DNA of 64,000 nucleotides from Clavibacter sp. A6099 (GCF_021919125.1 NZ_CP083439.1:1860001-1924000), one strand, 5' to 3'. Counted from the stretch's first letter, positions 17,651-28,042 are shown. The notes: generated by a model not told the origin, from the sequence alone. Numbers and translations are program-made.

Positions 17651-18502
17651 TCAGGCGGCGGACAGCACCAGGGCGTTGCCCCACGGGTCCTCGAAGGCGA
17701 GCTCCCGTCCGTCGTCGCGCGTGGGGACGCCGGCGGCGCGGAGGCGCGCGTCCACCGCCTCGACCTCGTCGCGCGTGGGCACCTCGATGCGCACGGTGCC
17801 GAGCCCGAGCGTCGCGGGACGCCGGCCGGCGCCCCTGCTGTTCCACGTGTTCATGGCCATGTGGTGGTGGTACCCGCCCGCCGAGACGAAGATCGCGGAT
17901 CCGTGCCAGCCGGCGACGAGCTCGAAGCCCAGCGTGTCGACGTAGAAGGCGGACGCCTGCTCGGTGTCGCCCACCTGCAGGTGCACGTGGCCGATGCCGG
18001 CCGCGTCGGACGCGGCGTCGGAGACGGGCGCGAGCTCGTCCCGGAGGAACGCGTTCGGGTCGAGCCGGAGCGAGTCCATGAGGATCCGCCCGTCGTGCCA
18101 CGTCCACTCGTCGCGCGGACGGTCGGTGTACAGCTCGACGCCGTTGCCCTCCGGGTCGGTGAAGTAGAACGCGCGGCTCACGAGGTGATCCGCGCTGCCG
18201 GTGAAGGTGCCGGGCGCGCGCTGGGCGAGCGAGGCGACGGAGCGGGCGAGCGCGGCCGGCTCGTCGAAGAGCACGGCCGTGTGGAAGAGGCCGGCGTTCC
18301 CGGGGCTCGGGAGGTCGAGGCCGCTCGCGGGTTCGAGCACCACCGCGGGCACTCCCCCGCGCCCGAGCGTCGTGGACTCGGTGCCCTCGCGCAGCTGCTC
18401 GAGGCCGACGGCGTCGCGGTAGTAGGCGGTCATCCGGTCGAGGTCGCCGACCAGGAGGGTCACGGGGCCCATGGTCGTGTCGGCGGAGAGCAGTTCGGGC
18501 AT
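17651..18502 (-). CDS. VOC family protein, catechol-2,3-dioxygenase-like (two-domain)
   Basis: This 283-residue protein has two glyoxalase/VOC modules: the first from about MGPVTLLVGDLDRM to FTDPEGNGVELYTDRP, the second from GHVHLQVGDTEQ to EDPWGNALVL. The His and Glu positions expected for Fe(II) binding are present (GHVHLQV; YHHHMAMN; GNGVELY). This arrangement is typical of CatE/MhqO-like extradiol dioxygenases acting on catechols or hydroquinones. It has its own promoter region with a TAGGAT box and an AT-rich inverted repeat, suggesting control by a repressor such as MarR type. The acyl-CoA dehydrogenase gene follows on the same strand. Confidence 0.87.
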   Translation of the reverse strand: MPELLSADTTMGPVTLLVGDLDRMTAYYRDAVGLEQLREGTESTTLGRGGVPAVVLEPASGLDLPSPGNAGLFHTAVLFDEPAALARSVASLAQRAPGTFTGSADHLVSRAFYFTDPEGNGVELYTDRPRDEWTWHDGRILMDSLRLDPNAFLRDELAPVSDAASDAAGIGHVHLQVGDTEQASAFYVDTLGFELVAGWHGSAIFVSAGGYHHHMAMNTWNSRGAGRRPATLGLGTVRIEVPTRDEVEAVDARLRAAGVPTRDDGRELAFEDPWGNALVLSAA

Positions 18503-18526
18503 GGGTCCTCGTTCCTCGGGTGGTGC

Positions 18527-18553
18527 ATCCTATTGCTTGAATGCTCAACAAAC
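18527..18553 (-). promoter_or_regulatory. VOC gene promoter with AT-rich inverted repeat (candidate operator)
   Basis: Reading the minus strand, TAGGAT (18532-18527) is a good -10 box. Just upstream is TTGAGCATTCAA (18548-18537), whose TTGA/TCAA arms extend into a 20-bp imperfect inverted repeat across about 18533-18552. It is conspicuously AT-rich for this genome and would block polymerase if bound. MarR-family operators have this size and placement. The regulator is not encoded next to it. Confidence 0.45.
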
Positions 18554-18594
18554 GGAGGCGAGTTGGCATTCCCGGGGCTGCCCGAGGGCGTTCC

Positions 18595-18600
18595 TATGAT
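18595..18600 (+). promoter_or_regulatory. -10 box of the SGNH hydrolase gene
   Basis: TATGAT lies 27 bp before the ATG at 18628, leaving a short leader that contains GGAAGGA. No convincing -35 lies 16-18 bp upstream. Confidence 0.5.
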
Positions 18601-18627
18601 GGGAGCGACCCACCCGGAAGGACCCGC

Positions 18628-19419
18628 ATGACCCAGCCCCACCCCTGGCGCCGCTACGTCGCCCTCGGCGACTCCTTCACGGAGGGCATCGGCGATCCCG
18701 AGCCGGGCAGCCCCGGCGGGCACCGCGGCTGGGCCGACCGGGTGGCCGAGGTGCTGGCCGGCCAGGTCGACGGCTTCTCCTACGCGAACCTCGCCATCCG
18801 CGGCCGGCTGCTCGGGCAGATCGCCGACGAGCAGGTCGAGCCCGCGCTCGCGCTGCACCCCGACCTCGTCTCGCTCTCGGCGGGCGGCAACGACATCCTC
18901 CGGCCCGGCGCCGACCCCGACCGCCTCGCCGAGCGCCTGGACCAGATGGTCGCCCGGCTCTCCTCCGAGGGCGCGACCGTGGTGCTCTTCACGGGCACCG
19001 ACGTCAAGTTCTCCCCCGTGTTCGGGCGGCTCCGCGGCAAGGTCGCGATCTACAACGAGGACATCCGCGCGGTCGCCGCCCGGCACGACTGCATCGTGGC
19101 CGACCAGTGGTCGCTCACCGAGATCCAGGATCCGCGCATGTGGGACGTCGACCGGCTGCACCTCGCGCCGCTCGGCCACCACACCGTCGCGCGCATGGTG
19201 CTGCAGGCGCTCGCCGTCGAGAACGACCTCGAGCCGCTGAAGCCCGAGCCGCTGCCGCCGCGCACCTGGAGCCAGGCGCGCGCGGGCGACATCGACTGGG
19301 CGCGCTCGTACTTCGTGCCGTGGGTGCTGCGGCGCCTGCGCCACCAGTCCTCGGGCGACGGCCGCACGGCCAAGCGGCCGGACGCGTCGCCGTGGACGCG
19401 CGTCGACGCAGGGAGCTGA
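18628..19419 (+). CDS. SGNH/GDSL-type hydrolase
   Basis: This 263-residue esterase-like enzyme of the SGNH fold has block I YVALGDSFTEGIGD with the nucleophile Ser in GDSF near residue 16, and block III LSAGGNDIL. Block V is DVDRLHLAPLGHH, with the catalytic Asp and His. No signal peptide is seen, so it is probably cytosolic. The substrate is unknown; family members cleave esters of lipids, sugars or acyl-thioesters. The ATG at 18628 is preceded by GGAAGGA, which rules out the more upstream in-frame ATG at 18541 inside the VOC operator. It converges on the carboxypeptidase gene. Confidence 0.9.
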   Translation: MTQPHPWRRYVALGDSFTEGIGDPEPGSPGGHRGWADRVAEVLAGQVDGFSYANLAIRGRLLGQIADEQVEPALALHPDLVSLSAGGNDILRPGADPDRLAERLDQMVARLSSEGATVVLFTGTDVKFSPVFGRLRGKVAIYNEDIRAVAARHDCIVADQWSLTEIQDPRMWDVDRLHLAPLGHHTVARMVLQALAVENDLEPLKPEPLPPRTWSQARAGDIDWARSYFVPWVLRRLRHQSSGDGRTAKRPDASPWTRVDAGS

Positions 19420-19435
19420 GGACCCGGCGAACGCG

Positions 19436-20650
19436 TCAGCCGAGCAGCTCGCCCGGGTTGCCGAGGCGCCACCAGCCGTCGGGGCCCGGGATCGCGCGGT
19501 CGAGGGCGAGCGGCACCCGCACCGTCTCCTGTCCGGCCGTGACCGTCGCCGTGCCGACCTGGGTCCCCGCGGCTGCCTCCCCGGATCCGGAGGCCTCGAC
19601 GGTCGTGGTGACAGGCGTGTCGCCCCACACCAAGAGCGACTCGTCCTCGGTGGCGACGGCCTGCGCTGTCGCACCCCACGCAGTGGTGTAGTCGGCGAAC
19701 GGCTCCCCCGCGGAGGCCACCTGCACCACGTGCAGGTTCGCCGAGACCGTGGGCAGCAGCGCGGTCACCTGCCGCGCGAGCTCCGCGTGGTCCTTCGCGC
19801 CGAGCGTCACGCCGACGAGGGTCACGTCGCGGTCGCCCACCTTCGTGTCCACCGCCCAGAGCAGGCACTTGCCCGCCTGCTCGAGCGTGCCCGTCTTGAT
19901 GCCGCGGAATCCCGGGACGCCCGCCAGCTGATTGCGGTTCTCGACCTCGCCCACTCCCGCCACGTCGGCGCTCCGCTGGTCGACGATGCCCGAGAGCACG
20001 GGGTCGGCCAGCACCATCTCGCCGATGCGGACGAGGTCGGCAGTCGTGCTCACGGTCTCGGGCGACAACCCCATCGCGTCGGCGACGTGCGTGCCCGTGA
20101 GGCCCTGCTCGGCGAGCCACGCGTTCGCGGCCGCGACGAAGGCGTCGTTCGAGCCGTAGGCCCAGACCCCGAGCGCCGCCGCGTAGTTGTTGGCGCTCGC
20201 GAGCAGCGCGCCCTCGAGCAGGTCCCGCTGCGAGAGGCTCGTGCCGGGGACCGCGGGCTCGACGATGCCGTCCTGCTTGAGGATCTCCCCGCGGAGCGCC
20301 TCGTCCTCGGCCGTGAACGTGACCTGCGGCCCGTCCTCCCCGGGCGCGAGCGGCTTCGCCTCCAGCACGACGAGGGCCGTCACGGTCTTGGTGATGCTCG
20401 CCATCGGCCGGGACACGGGCGTGGCCTCGTTCGTCGCGAGGACGCCGTCGAAGCCGGTGGCGCCGACGGCGGAGACGCCCTCGGCCGGCCAGCTCTCGGG
20501 CGTGGGGACGTTGACGACGGGCGACGGCGCGTCGACGTGCGCGACCGCGGCGGGCGGATCCGCCGTGAGGGTGACGGGGACGTACACGCCCGCCGAGACG
20601 ACGAGCGCCGCGGCGACGCCGGCCAGCGTGAGGCGGCGGGCGCGGCTCAC
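19436..20650 (-). CDS. Serine-type D-alanyl-D-alanine carboxypeptidase (S11 family)
   Basis: This 404-residue exported penicillin-binding protein trims the terminal D-Ala from peptidoglycan pentapeptides. An N-terminal hydrophobic segment (LTLAGVAAALVVSAGVYV) acts as signal peptide or anchor. Catalytic motifs are in order: SITK with the nucleophile Ser, SANN as the SxN triad, and KTG in FRGIKTGTLEQA. A C-terminal beta-rich domain follows. The GTG start overlaps the TrmH-type methyltransferase stop in a GTGA junction, so it is second in a two-gene unit. Function is confident at the family level; whether it is DacA or DacC equivalent is not decidable. Confidence 0.92.
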   Translation of the reverse strand: MSRARRLTLAGVAAALVVSAGVYVPVTLTADPPAAVAHVDAPSPVVNVPTPESWPAEGVSAVGATGFDGVLATNEATPVSRPMASITKTVTALVVLEAKPLAPGEDGPQVTFTAEDEALRGEILKQDGIVEPAVPGTSLSQRDLLEGALLASANNYAAALGVWAYGSNDAFVAAANAWLAEQGLTGTHVADAMGLSPETVSTTADLVRIGEMVLADPVLSGIVDQRSADVAGVGEVENRNQLAGVPGFRGIKTGTLEQAGKCLLWAVDTKVGDRDVTLVGVTLGAKDHAELARQVTALLPTVSANLHVVQVASAGEPFADYTTAWGATAQAVATEDESLLVWGDTPVTTTVEASGSGEAAAGTQVGTATVTAGQETVRVPLALDRAIPGPDGWWRLGNPGELLG

Positions 20651-21456
20651 GCGGGGACCCGCAGGGCGTAGAGCGCGACGGCGCTGGCCGCGGCCACGTT
20701 CAGCGAGTCCACGCCGTGAAGCATCGGGATCACGACCGTCGAGTCCGCGTGGCGCAGCGCGTGGCGGCTGAGGCCGTCGCCCTCGGTGCCGAGCACGAGC
20801 GCGATCCGCTCGGGCGGATCAGCCGCGAAGGCGTCGAGCGTGACGGCGTCGTCCTCGAGGGCGAGCGCGGCGAGGTGGAAGCCGGCCTCGTGCAGCAGCG
20901 GCGCGGCCTCCGACCACTCGGGCAGCCGCGTCCACGGCACCTGCAGCACGGTGCCCATGCTGACGCGAACGCTCCGGCGGTAGAGCGGGTCGGCGCAGCG
21001 CGGGGTGATGAGCACGGCGTCGGCGCCGATCCCGGCCACCGCGCGGAAGATGGCCCCGACGTTCGTGTGGTCGACGATGTCCTCCAGCACGACGACCCGG
21101 CGCGCGTCGCGCAGCACGTCGGCGACCGCGGGCAACGGCGGACGGTGCATCGCGGCGAGCGCCCCGCGGTGCAGGTTGTACCCGGTGAGCCGCTCGAGCA
21201 CGGCGGCCGCGCCCACGAACACGGGGACGTCCGGGAAGCCCTCGAGGAGCGGGGCGACGTCGTCGAGCCACTGCTCCTGCACGAGGACCGACCGCGGCAC
21301 GTGACCCGCGGCGAGCGCGCGGCCCATGACCTTGGTCGACTCGGCGATGTAGAGGCCGCCCGCGGGCTCGCTCACCCGGCGGAGGGCCACGTCGGTGAGG
21401 CGCGAGTAGTCCTCGAGGCCCGGGGATGAGAGGTCCTCGATGCGGTGGATGTGCAC
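20647..21456 (-). CDS. TrmH/SpoU-family RNA 2'-O-methyltransferase
   Basis: This 269-residue SPOUT methyltransferase methylates a ribose 2'-OH in tRNA or rRNA using SAM bound in a C-terminal trefoil knot. The knot motifs are visible: VVLEDIVDHTNVGAIFR (motif 1), LVLGTEGDGLS (motif 2) and IPMLHGVDSLNVAAASAVAL (motif 3). The N-terminal 100 residues form a substrate-binding domain. The target nucleotide cannot be named. GTG start. It is divergent from the sirtuin gene across 154 bp; a GTCTAGAC sequence near 21528-21535 could serve as -10 in both directions. Confidence 0.9.
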   Translation of the reverse strand: MHIHRIEDLSSPGLEDYSRLTDVALRRVSEPAGGLYIAESTKVMGRALAAGHVPRSVLVQEQWLDDVAPLLEGFPDVPVFVGAAAVLERLTGYNLHRGALAAMHRPPLPAVADVLRDARRVVVLEDIVDHTNVGAIFRAVAGIGADAVLITPRCADPLYRRSVRVSMGTVLQVPWTRLPEWSEAAPLLHEAGFHLAALALEDDAVTLDAFAADPPERIALVLGTEGDGLSRHALRHADSTVVIPMLHGVDSLNVAAASAVALYALRVPA

Positions 21457-21527
21457 GCCGGTCCTCTCTCGGTCCGCCGGGAGGGATGCGGAGCCACTTC
21501 GCGCGGAGCCGTCGCGGGGATGCGCTG

Positions 21528-21535
21528 TCTAGACT
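21528..21535. promoter_or_regulatory. Possible shared -10 region of trmH-type and sirtuin genes
   Basis: The palindrome GTCTAGAC gives TAGACT on the plus strand (21530-21535) and TAGACA on the minus strand. It is the best -10 match in the 154-bp divergent gap. No -35 is evident on either side. Confidence 0.35.
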
Positions 21536-21610
21536 CGACAGGACAATGATGCCCTGCCCCGTCGCCGCCCGCCGACACGGCGGGGCGCCAGCTCGGCACC
21601 GGGAGGCCCC

Positions 21611-22465
21611 ATGAGCACCGCTCTCCGTGACGATCCCCGACCCCCCGCGGGGTCCACGATCGCCGAGGCGGTCGAGCTGATGCGCGGCCGCCGCACCGCC
21701 GTCCTCACGGGCGCCGGCCTCAGCACCGACTCGGGCATCCCCGACTACCGCGGCGAGGGCGCCCCGAAGCGCAACCCCATGACGTTCCAGCAGTTCCGCA
21801 GCGAGGGCGACGACTTCCGCCGCCGCTACTGGGCGGGCGGGCACCTCGGCTGGAAGGCCTTCAGCTCCGCACGGCCCAACGACGGGCACGCGGCGCTCGC
21901 CGACCTCGAGGCGGCCGGGGTCGTCGGGGGCCTCGTCACGCAGAACGTCGACGGCCTGCACGAGCGCGCGGGATCCCGCCGCGTCGTGGACCTGCACGGC
22001 TCGCTCGACCGCGTCCTCTGCCTCGACTGCGGACAGGCGTACGCGCGCTCCGCGATCGCCGATCGCATCAGCTCCGAGAACCCCTGGCTCGACCTGCCCG
22101 ACGCGGTGGAGCTGAACCCCGACGGCGACGCCCAGGTGCACGACGTCGACCGGTTCCGGATCCCCGTCTGCAGCGTCTGCGGCGGCATGCTGAAGCCCGA
22201 CGTGGTCTTCTTCGGGGAGCTCGTGCCCACCGAGCGCTTCCGCGAGGCGGGCGCCATCGTCTCCGACGCGGACGTGCTGCTCATCGCCGGCTCGTCCCTC
22301 GCGGTCAACTCCGGGATCCGCCTGCTCGAGATCGCCCGGAGGAGCCGCATGCCGATCGTGATCCTCAACCGCGGCACCACCAAGGGCGACACCCGCGCCA
22401 CGGTGCGCCTCGAGGGCGGCACCAGCGAGATCCTCCGCGCCATCGCGACGGAGCTCGCGTCGTGA
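21611..22465 (+). CDS. Sir2-family NAD-dependent protein deacetylase
   Basis: This 284-residue sirtuin removes acetyl groups from lysines using NAD+. Motifs in order: GAGLSTDSGIPDYRG (NAD binding, residues about 33-47), TQNVDGLH, the catalytic His in VVDLHGSLD, zinc-binding CLDC and CSVC pairs, PDVVFFGE and AGSSLAV. All catalytic and zinc residues are present. The ATG follows GGGAGG. The stop overlaps the start of the histidine phosphatase gene by 4 bp, so the two are co-translated. The targets are unknown; in actinobacteria sirtuins act on acetyl-CoA synthetase among others. Confidence 0.94.
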   Translation: MSTALRDDPRPPAGSTIAEAVELMRGRRTAVLTGAGLSTDSGIPDYRGEGAPKRNPMTFQQFRSEGDDFRRRYWAGGHLGWKAFSSARPNDGHAALADLEAAGVVGGLVTQNVDGLHERAGSRRVVDLHGSLDRVLCLDCGQAYARSAIADRISSENPWLDLPDAVELNPDGDAQVHDVDRFRIPVCSVCGGMLKPDVVFFGELVPTERFREAGAIVSDADVLLIAGSSLAVNSGIRLLEIARRSRMPIVILNRGTTKGDTRATVRLEGGTSEILRAIATELAS

Positions 22466-23097
22466 CGCGGATCGTGCTCGTGCGCCACGGCCGCACCGCG
22501 TGGAACGTGGAGCGGCGCGTGCAGGGGTCCAGCGACATCCCGCTCGACGACACCGGCCGCGCGCAGGCCGCCACAGCTGGTGCTCTGCTCGCCGCCGCGG
22601 TCGCGGGCGGCGCGGGCTGGGACGCGGTGCACGCGAGCCCGCTCAGCCGCGCCTTCGAGACCGCCTCGATCATCGCGGAGCACCTCGCGCTCGGCGGCGC
22701 GCCCACGACGGGCCCGCTGCCGGAGCCGGCGCTCGCCGAGCGCCGATACGGCCTCGCCGAGGGGCTCACGCACGCGGAGATCGAGGCGCGCTTCCCGGAC
22801 GGCGACGTGCCCGGCCGCGAGACCGTGGAGTCCGTCACCGAGCGGGCGGGCGCGGCGCTCCTGCGCCTCGCGGAACGGCACCCAGGCGGGTCCATCATCG
22901 CGGTGTCGCACGGCGGCGTCATCGCGGCGCTGGCCCGCAGCCTCGACGCGTCGCTCGTGGGACGCCCGGGGCCCATGATCGAGAACGGCTCGGCGCACAC
23001 GTTCGGCGTGGTCGACGGCGAGCTGTCGCTGCTCCGCTTCGGCGGAGTGGCCGACCTCGGGGCGATCGCGGACCTCGATCCGGCGCGCCGGGCCTGA
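22462..23097 (+). CDS. Histidine phosphatase family protein (phosphoglycerate-mutase-like)
   Basis: This 211-residue member of the histidine phosphatase superfamily has the phospho-accepting His in LVRHGRTAWN near residue 9, the second Arg in VHASPLSRAFETA, the Glu in AERRYGLAEG and the second catalytic His in VSHGGVI. The length fits cofactor-independent broad-specificity phosphatases rather than glycolytic mutase. The GTG start overlaps the sirtuin TGA by 4 bp. It converges on a glycosyltransferase gene; the 53 bp between the stops show only weak dyad symmetry. Confidence 0.9.
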   Translation: MTRIVLVRHGRTAWNVERRVQGSSDIPLDDTGRAQAATAGALLAAAVAGGAGWDAVHASPLSRAFETASIIAEHLALGGAPTTGPLPEPALAERRYGLAEGLTHAEIEARFPDGDVPGRETVESVTERAGAALLRLAERHPGGSIIAVSHGGVIAALARSLDASLVGRPGPMIENGSAHTFGVVDGELSLLRFGGVADLGAIADLDPARRA

Positions 23098-23150
23098 TCC
23101 GGGTCCGCCGCACCCGAGCGGACGACGTCCGTCCGGCGACCGCCTCGGCT

Positions 23151-24245
23151 TCAGGCCCCGCGACGCCCCGTCCGCGCGACCTGCTCGAGGAGGTCGCCGA
23201 GCGCCTCGGCCGACCGGTCCCAGTCGTACTCGGCGGCGCGGGCGATGCACGCCGCGGAACGCCGTCGCCACTCGTCCGGGTCCTCCAGCGCGCGCACGGC
23301 GGCCGCGAACCCCTCGGCGTCGTCCGGGTCCACGTACACGGCCGCGTCGCCGCCGATCTCGCGGAAGATCGGGATGTCGCTGACGACCACGGGCAGGCCG
23401 ACGCTCATCGCCTCGATGACGGGGATGCCGAACCCCTCGTCCCGCGACGCGGTGAGGAGGGCCGTCGCCCGCCGGAGCGTGGACGCGTACTCGGCGTCGG
23501 TCGCGCCGTCGCGGAAGACGAGCCGCGCCCCGTCGGCGATCGCCTCGAGCCGCTCGCGCTCCGCCTGGCCGACGCGGCTCATGAGGTGCAGCTCGTGGTC
23601 GGGCAGGTCGTCGGCCGCGCGCACGAGCGTCTCGACGTTCTTGTAGGGCATGTGCGAGCCCATGTAGACGAGCGTGCGCTCGGCGGGTGCGTCGCGCGGC
23701 CCGTCCGGGCGGCCGTCGGGGGCGGGCGCGAGCTCGGCCGCGTTCGGCACGACGACCACGGGCCGCGTGGTCAGCCGGTGCGCGCGGATGAGGCCGCGCG
23801 TCGTCTCGCTCACGGTCACGATCGCGTCGGCCCGGTCGAGCAGCAGCCGCTGCGGCCACCACGCGAGGTGGAAGGCCCGCCAGAGCGCGCGCACGGGCGC
23901 GGGCAGGTCACGCGGCGGACGCCGGTGCCGGTAGTAGATGAGGTCGTGCAGCGTGAGCACGAGCGGGTACGTGCGGCCGCGCGACCCCATCGTCTGCATG
24001 GGGCTGTAGACGACGTCGGGCCGCATCCGCGACACGCGCCGCGCGACCCACGGCTCGCGCGGCCCGGTCGGCGAGCTGACCAGCTGCCACGGCAGGTCGG
24101 GCAGGAGCGCGAGCTGGCGGTGGTCGCTGATGAGCATGGTCACGTCGAAGCGCGCGCCCAGCCGCGCGACGAGCTCGGCGCCGTAGCGGCTGATCCCGTC
24201 GTGCCGGCCGATGCGCGTGTACCTGCAGTCGAACACGAGCCTCAT
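23151..24245 (-). CDS. GT4-family (group 1) glycosyltransferase
   Basis: This 364-residue retaining glycosyltransferase of the GT-B fold has N-terminal GRHDGISRYGAELVARL, the linker HDLIYYRHR, VVVPNAAELAPAP, LVYMGSHMPYKN opening the C-terminal Rossmann domain, and the E-x7-E motif in SRDEGFGIPVIEAMSVGLP. Donor and acceptor are unknown; related actinobacterial enzymes are mannosyl- or glucosyltransferases of cell-envelope glycans. The ATG at 24245 overlaps the upstream alpha/beta hydrolase stop in an ATGA junction, which decides the start over an in-frame codon far upstream. Confidence 0.9.
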   Translation of the reverse strand: MRLVFDCRYTRIGRHDGISRYGAELVARLGARFDVTMLISDHRQLALLPDLPWQLVSSPTGPREPWVARRVSRMRPDVVYSPMQTMGSRGRTYPLVLTLHDLIYYRHRRPPRDLPAPVRALWRAFHLAWWPQRLLLDRADAIVTVSETTRGLIRAHRLTTRPVVVVPNAAELAPAPDGRPDGPRDAPAERTLVYMGSHMPYKNVETLVRAADDLPDHELHLMSRVGQAERERLEAIADGARLVFRDGATDAEYASTLRRATALLTASRDEGFGIPVIEAMSVGLPVVVSDIPIFREIGGDAAVYVDPDDAEGFAAAVRALEDPDEWRRRSAACIARAAEYDWDRSAEALGDLLEQVARTGRRGA

Positions 24246-25138
24246 GACGCGCTCCCCTCGTCCAGGAACCGGCGGATCGACGCGGCCGCCTCCCGGGGCG
24301 TCTCGTAGTGGATGAGGTGCCCGACCCGCGGGATCACCTCGAGCTGCGCGTCCGCGAACAGGCGCTGCAGCCGGTGCTGCGCGGCCACGGGCGTGATGTC
24401 GTCGCGCTCGGCGGCCACCAGCAGCACGGGCACGGCGACGCGGGGCGCGTAGGTGCTGGCGTCCGACGACACCGACGCGCGGAACGCCTCGAGCACGACG
24501 CGGCGGTCGCTGAACGCGCTGAAGAAGCGGTCGTGCTGGTCGTTGATCCACCGGCGGAGCGAGCGGTCGCGCGTCTTCGCCATGGCCTCGCTCATCACGC
24601 GCACGATGGCCCGGTTGCGCAGCAGGCCGAATCCCGCGCGCTCCGGCAGCAGGGCTGCGGCGCGGTAGTACAGCACGGCGAGTCGGGTGAGGATCCCCCG
24701 CGGACCCTCGAGCGCGGGCGCGGCGATCGGGTTCACGAGGATCGCGCGCGGGCTCGGCAGGCCGTCAGCCAGCGCGGCCGCGACGACGATCGACCCGAAC
24801 GAGTGCCCCAGCGCGGTGGCGTCGCGCGTGCCGGTCGCGTCGACGAACGCCCGCAGCCACGCGGCGTAGCCGGGGATGTCGTGCCGGGCGTCGACGAGCG
24901 GCGTCGAGTCCCCGAAGCCGGGCAGATCGGGCGAGAGGATCCGCACGCCCGGCAGCTGCGCGACGACGGGCTCCAGCCCGTGGTGGTCCCCGCGGAACCC
25001 GTGCACGACGACGAGCGTCTGCGGGGCGTCGGCTGGCCCGTACTCCCACCAGGCGGTGCGGCTCCCGAGGAGGTCGACGGTGCGTCGGACCACGGGGATG
25101 CGGTCGAGCTGGGCGGCGTAGGGCGAGGGGACGGTCAT
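24242..25138 (-). CDS. Alpha/beta-hydrolase fold protein
   Basis: This 298-residue hydrolase has the oxyanion motif VVHGFRGDHHG near residue 45, the nucleophile elbow GHSFGS with catalytic Ser, a helical lid, LLVAAERDDITP carrying the acid, and VGHLIHYE with the catalytic His. No signal peptide is seen. The substrate is unknown. It is the first gene of a two-gene unit with the glycosyltransferase (4-bp overlap). It is divergent from treS across 137 bp, which holds a TAGAGT box at about 25214-25219 for treS. Confidence 0.88.
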   Translation of the reverse strand: MTVPSPYAAQLDRIPVVRRTVDLLGSRTAWWEYGPADAPQTLVVVHGFRGDHHGLEPVVAQLPGVRILSPDLPGFGDSTPLVDARHDIPGYAAWLRAFVDATGTRDATALGHSFGSIVVAAALADGLPSPRAILVNPIAAPALEGPRGILTRLAVLYYRAAALLPERAGFGLLRNRAIVRVMSEAMAKTRDRSLRRWINDQHDRFFSAFSDRRVVLEAFRASVSSDASTYAPRVAVPVLLVAAERDDITPVAAQHRLQRLFADAQLEVIPRVGHLIHYETPREAAASIRRFLDEGSAS

Positions 25139-25275
25139 CGGGGACGAGTCTACGAGCGGGCGCGGCGCGGGCCCCCGGGCGCGCCGGGCTCCGCCCGCCC
25201 GGCCTTCCGCGCCTAGAGTTGCGACGAGCCTTCCCGCCCCGAGTCGACGCCCCCGTCGCGCCCATGAGGAGAACC

Positions 25276-26997
<1,722 letters not shown>

Positions 26998-27007
26998 CAT
27001 CTACAGG

Positions 27008-27709
27008 ATGACCTCCCGCTGGCACGACACCCTGGCCTCGTTCGACCTCGAGACGACGGGGGTGGACGTCGAGACCGCGCGCATCGTCACGGCGTGCATC
27101 GTCGTCCTCGACGCGCAGGGCGAGGTCCTCGAACGACACGACTGGCTCGCGGATCCCGGCGTCGAGATCCCCGCGGGCGCGGCCGCCATCCACGGCGTCA
27201 CGACGGAGCGCGCCAGGGCCGAGGGACGCGACGCCGCGGTGGTCGTCCTCGAGATCGTCACCACCATCCGCGAGATGTTCGCCCGCGGCCTCGCGCTCGT
27301 GGTCTACAACGCGCCCTACGACCTCACGCTGCTCAACCGCGAGGCCGTGCGTCACGGCGTGGAGCCGCTGCGCGACACCGGCCCCGTGATCGACCCGCTC
27401 GTCATCGACAAGGCCGTGGACACCTACCGCCGCGGCAAGCGCACGCTGTCCGTCGCGGCCGAGCACTACGGCGTCCGACTCGACGACGCACACGACGCCG
27501 GCGCCGACGCCATCGCCGCCGGTCGAGTCGCCCAGGCCATCGCCGGCCGCTACGCCGACCAGCTCGACATCCCCGTGCTGGACCTGCACGACCGCCAGGT
27601 CGACTGGTCGCGCGTGCAGGCGGAGAGCTTCCAGGACTACATGCGGCGCACGCGCGATCCGGCGTTCACCACATCCGGAGCCTGGCCGGAGCGACACGTC
27701 GGAGCCTGA
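27008..27709 (+). CDS. DnaQ-like 3'-5' exonuclease
   Basis: This 233-residue protein has the DEDDh exonuclease fold of the DNA polymerase III epsilon family. Exo I is FDLETTGVD near residues 12-20, exo II is YNAPYDLTLLNRE, and exo III is HDAGADA, with the catalytic His and Asp. It lacks an alpha-subunit-binding C-terminal tail clearly like that of epsilon, so it may act in repair or RNA trimming instead of replication proofreading. It ends 23 bp before a strong bidirectional hairpin shared with rpmE2. Confidence 0.9.
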   Translation: MTSRWHDTLASFDLETTGVDVETARIVTACIVVLDAQGEVLERHDWLADPGVEIPAGAAAIHGVTTERARAEGRDAAVVVLEIVTTIREMFARGLALVVYNAPYDLTLLNREAVRHGVEPLRDTGPVIDPLVIDKAVDTYRRGKRTLSVAAEHYGVRLDDAHDAGADAIAAGRVAQAIAGRYADQLDIPVLDLHDRQVDWSRVQAESFQDYMRRTRDPAFTTSGAWPERHVGA

Positions 27710-27732
27710 CCCCGCTCCCCCGCCCGGGACGA

Positions 27733-27766
27733 CGAAGGGCGCCCGGCCGGAGCCGGGCGCCCTTCG
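27733..27766. terminator. Bidirectional terminator between the exonuclease gene and rpmE2
   Basis: CGAAGGGCGCCCGGC (27733-27747) pairs perfectly with GCCGGGCGCCCTTCG (27752-27766) around a 4-nt loop: a 15-bp stem between convergent genes. There is no long T-tract on either strand. Confidence 0.85.
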
Positions 27767-27784
27767 TGCTGCAGCGGGAGGCTG

Positions 27785-28042
27785 CTACTTCTTCGTGCCG
27801 AAGCCCGCGTAGCGCGAGTTGAACTTCTCGACGCGGCCGGCGGAGTCCATGATGCGCTGCTTGCCCGTGTAGAACGGGTGCGAGGCGCTCGAGATCTCGA
27901 CGTCGATGACGGGGTACGTGTTGCCGTCCTCCCACTCGATGGTCTTCGCGCTGCCCACGGTGGAGCGCGTGAGGAACGTCTCGCCCGAGGCGAGGTCGCG
28001 GAAGACGACGGGGGCGTACTGGGGGTGGATGTCGGTCTTCAT
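27785..28042 (-). CDS. rpmE2: 50S ribosomal protein L31, type B (zinc-independent)
   Basis: This is an 85-residue large-subunit protein. [20 protein letters not shown] and [23 protein letters not shown] are diagnostic of L31 type B. The zinc-binding cysteines of type A are absent: the protein contains no Cys. In other actinobacteria the type B form replaces the zinc-containing paralog under zinc starvation, but I see no Zur-like palindrome upstream in 28043-28174, so regulation is unclear. It is monocistronic, with the hairpin at 27733-27766 as terminator. Confidence 0.97.
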   Translation of the reverse strand: MKTDIHPQYAPVVFRDLASGETFLTRSTVGSAKTIEWEDGNTYPVIDVEISSASHPFYTGKQRIMDSAGRVEKFNSRYAGFGTKK

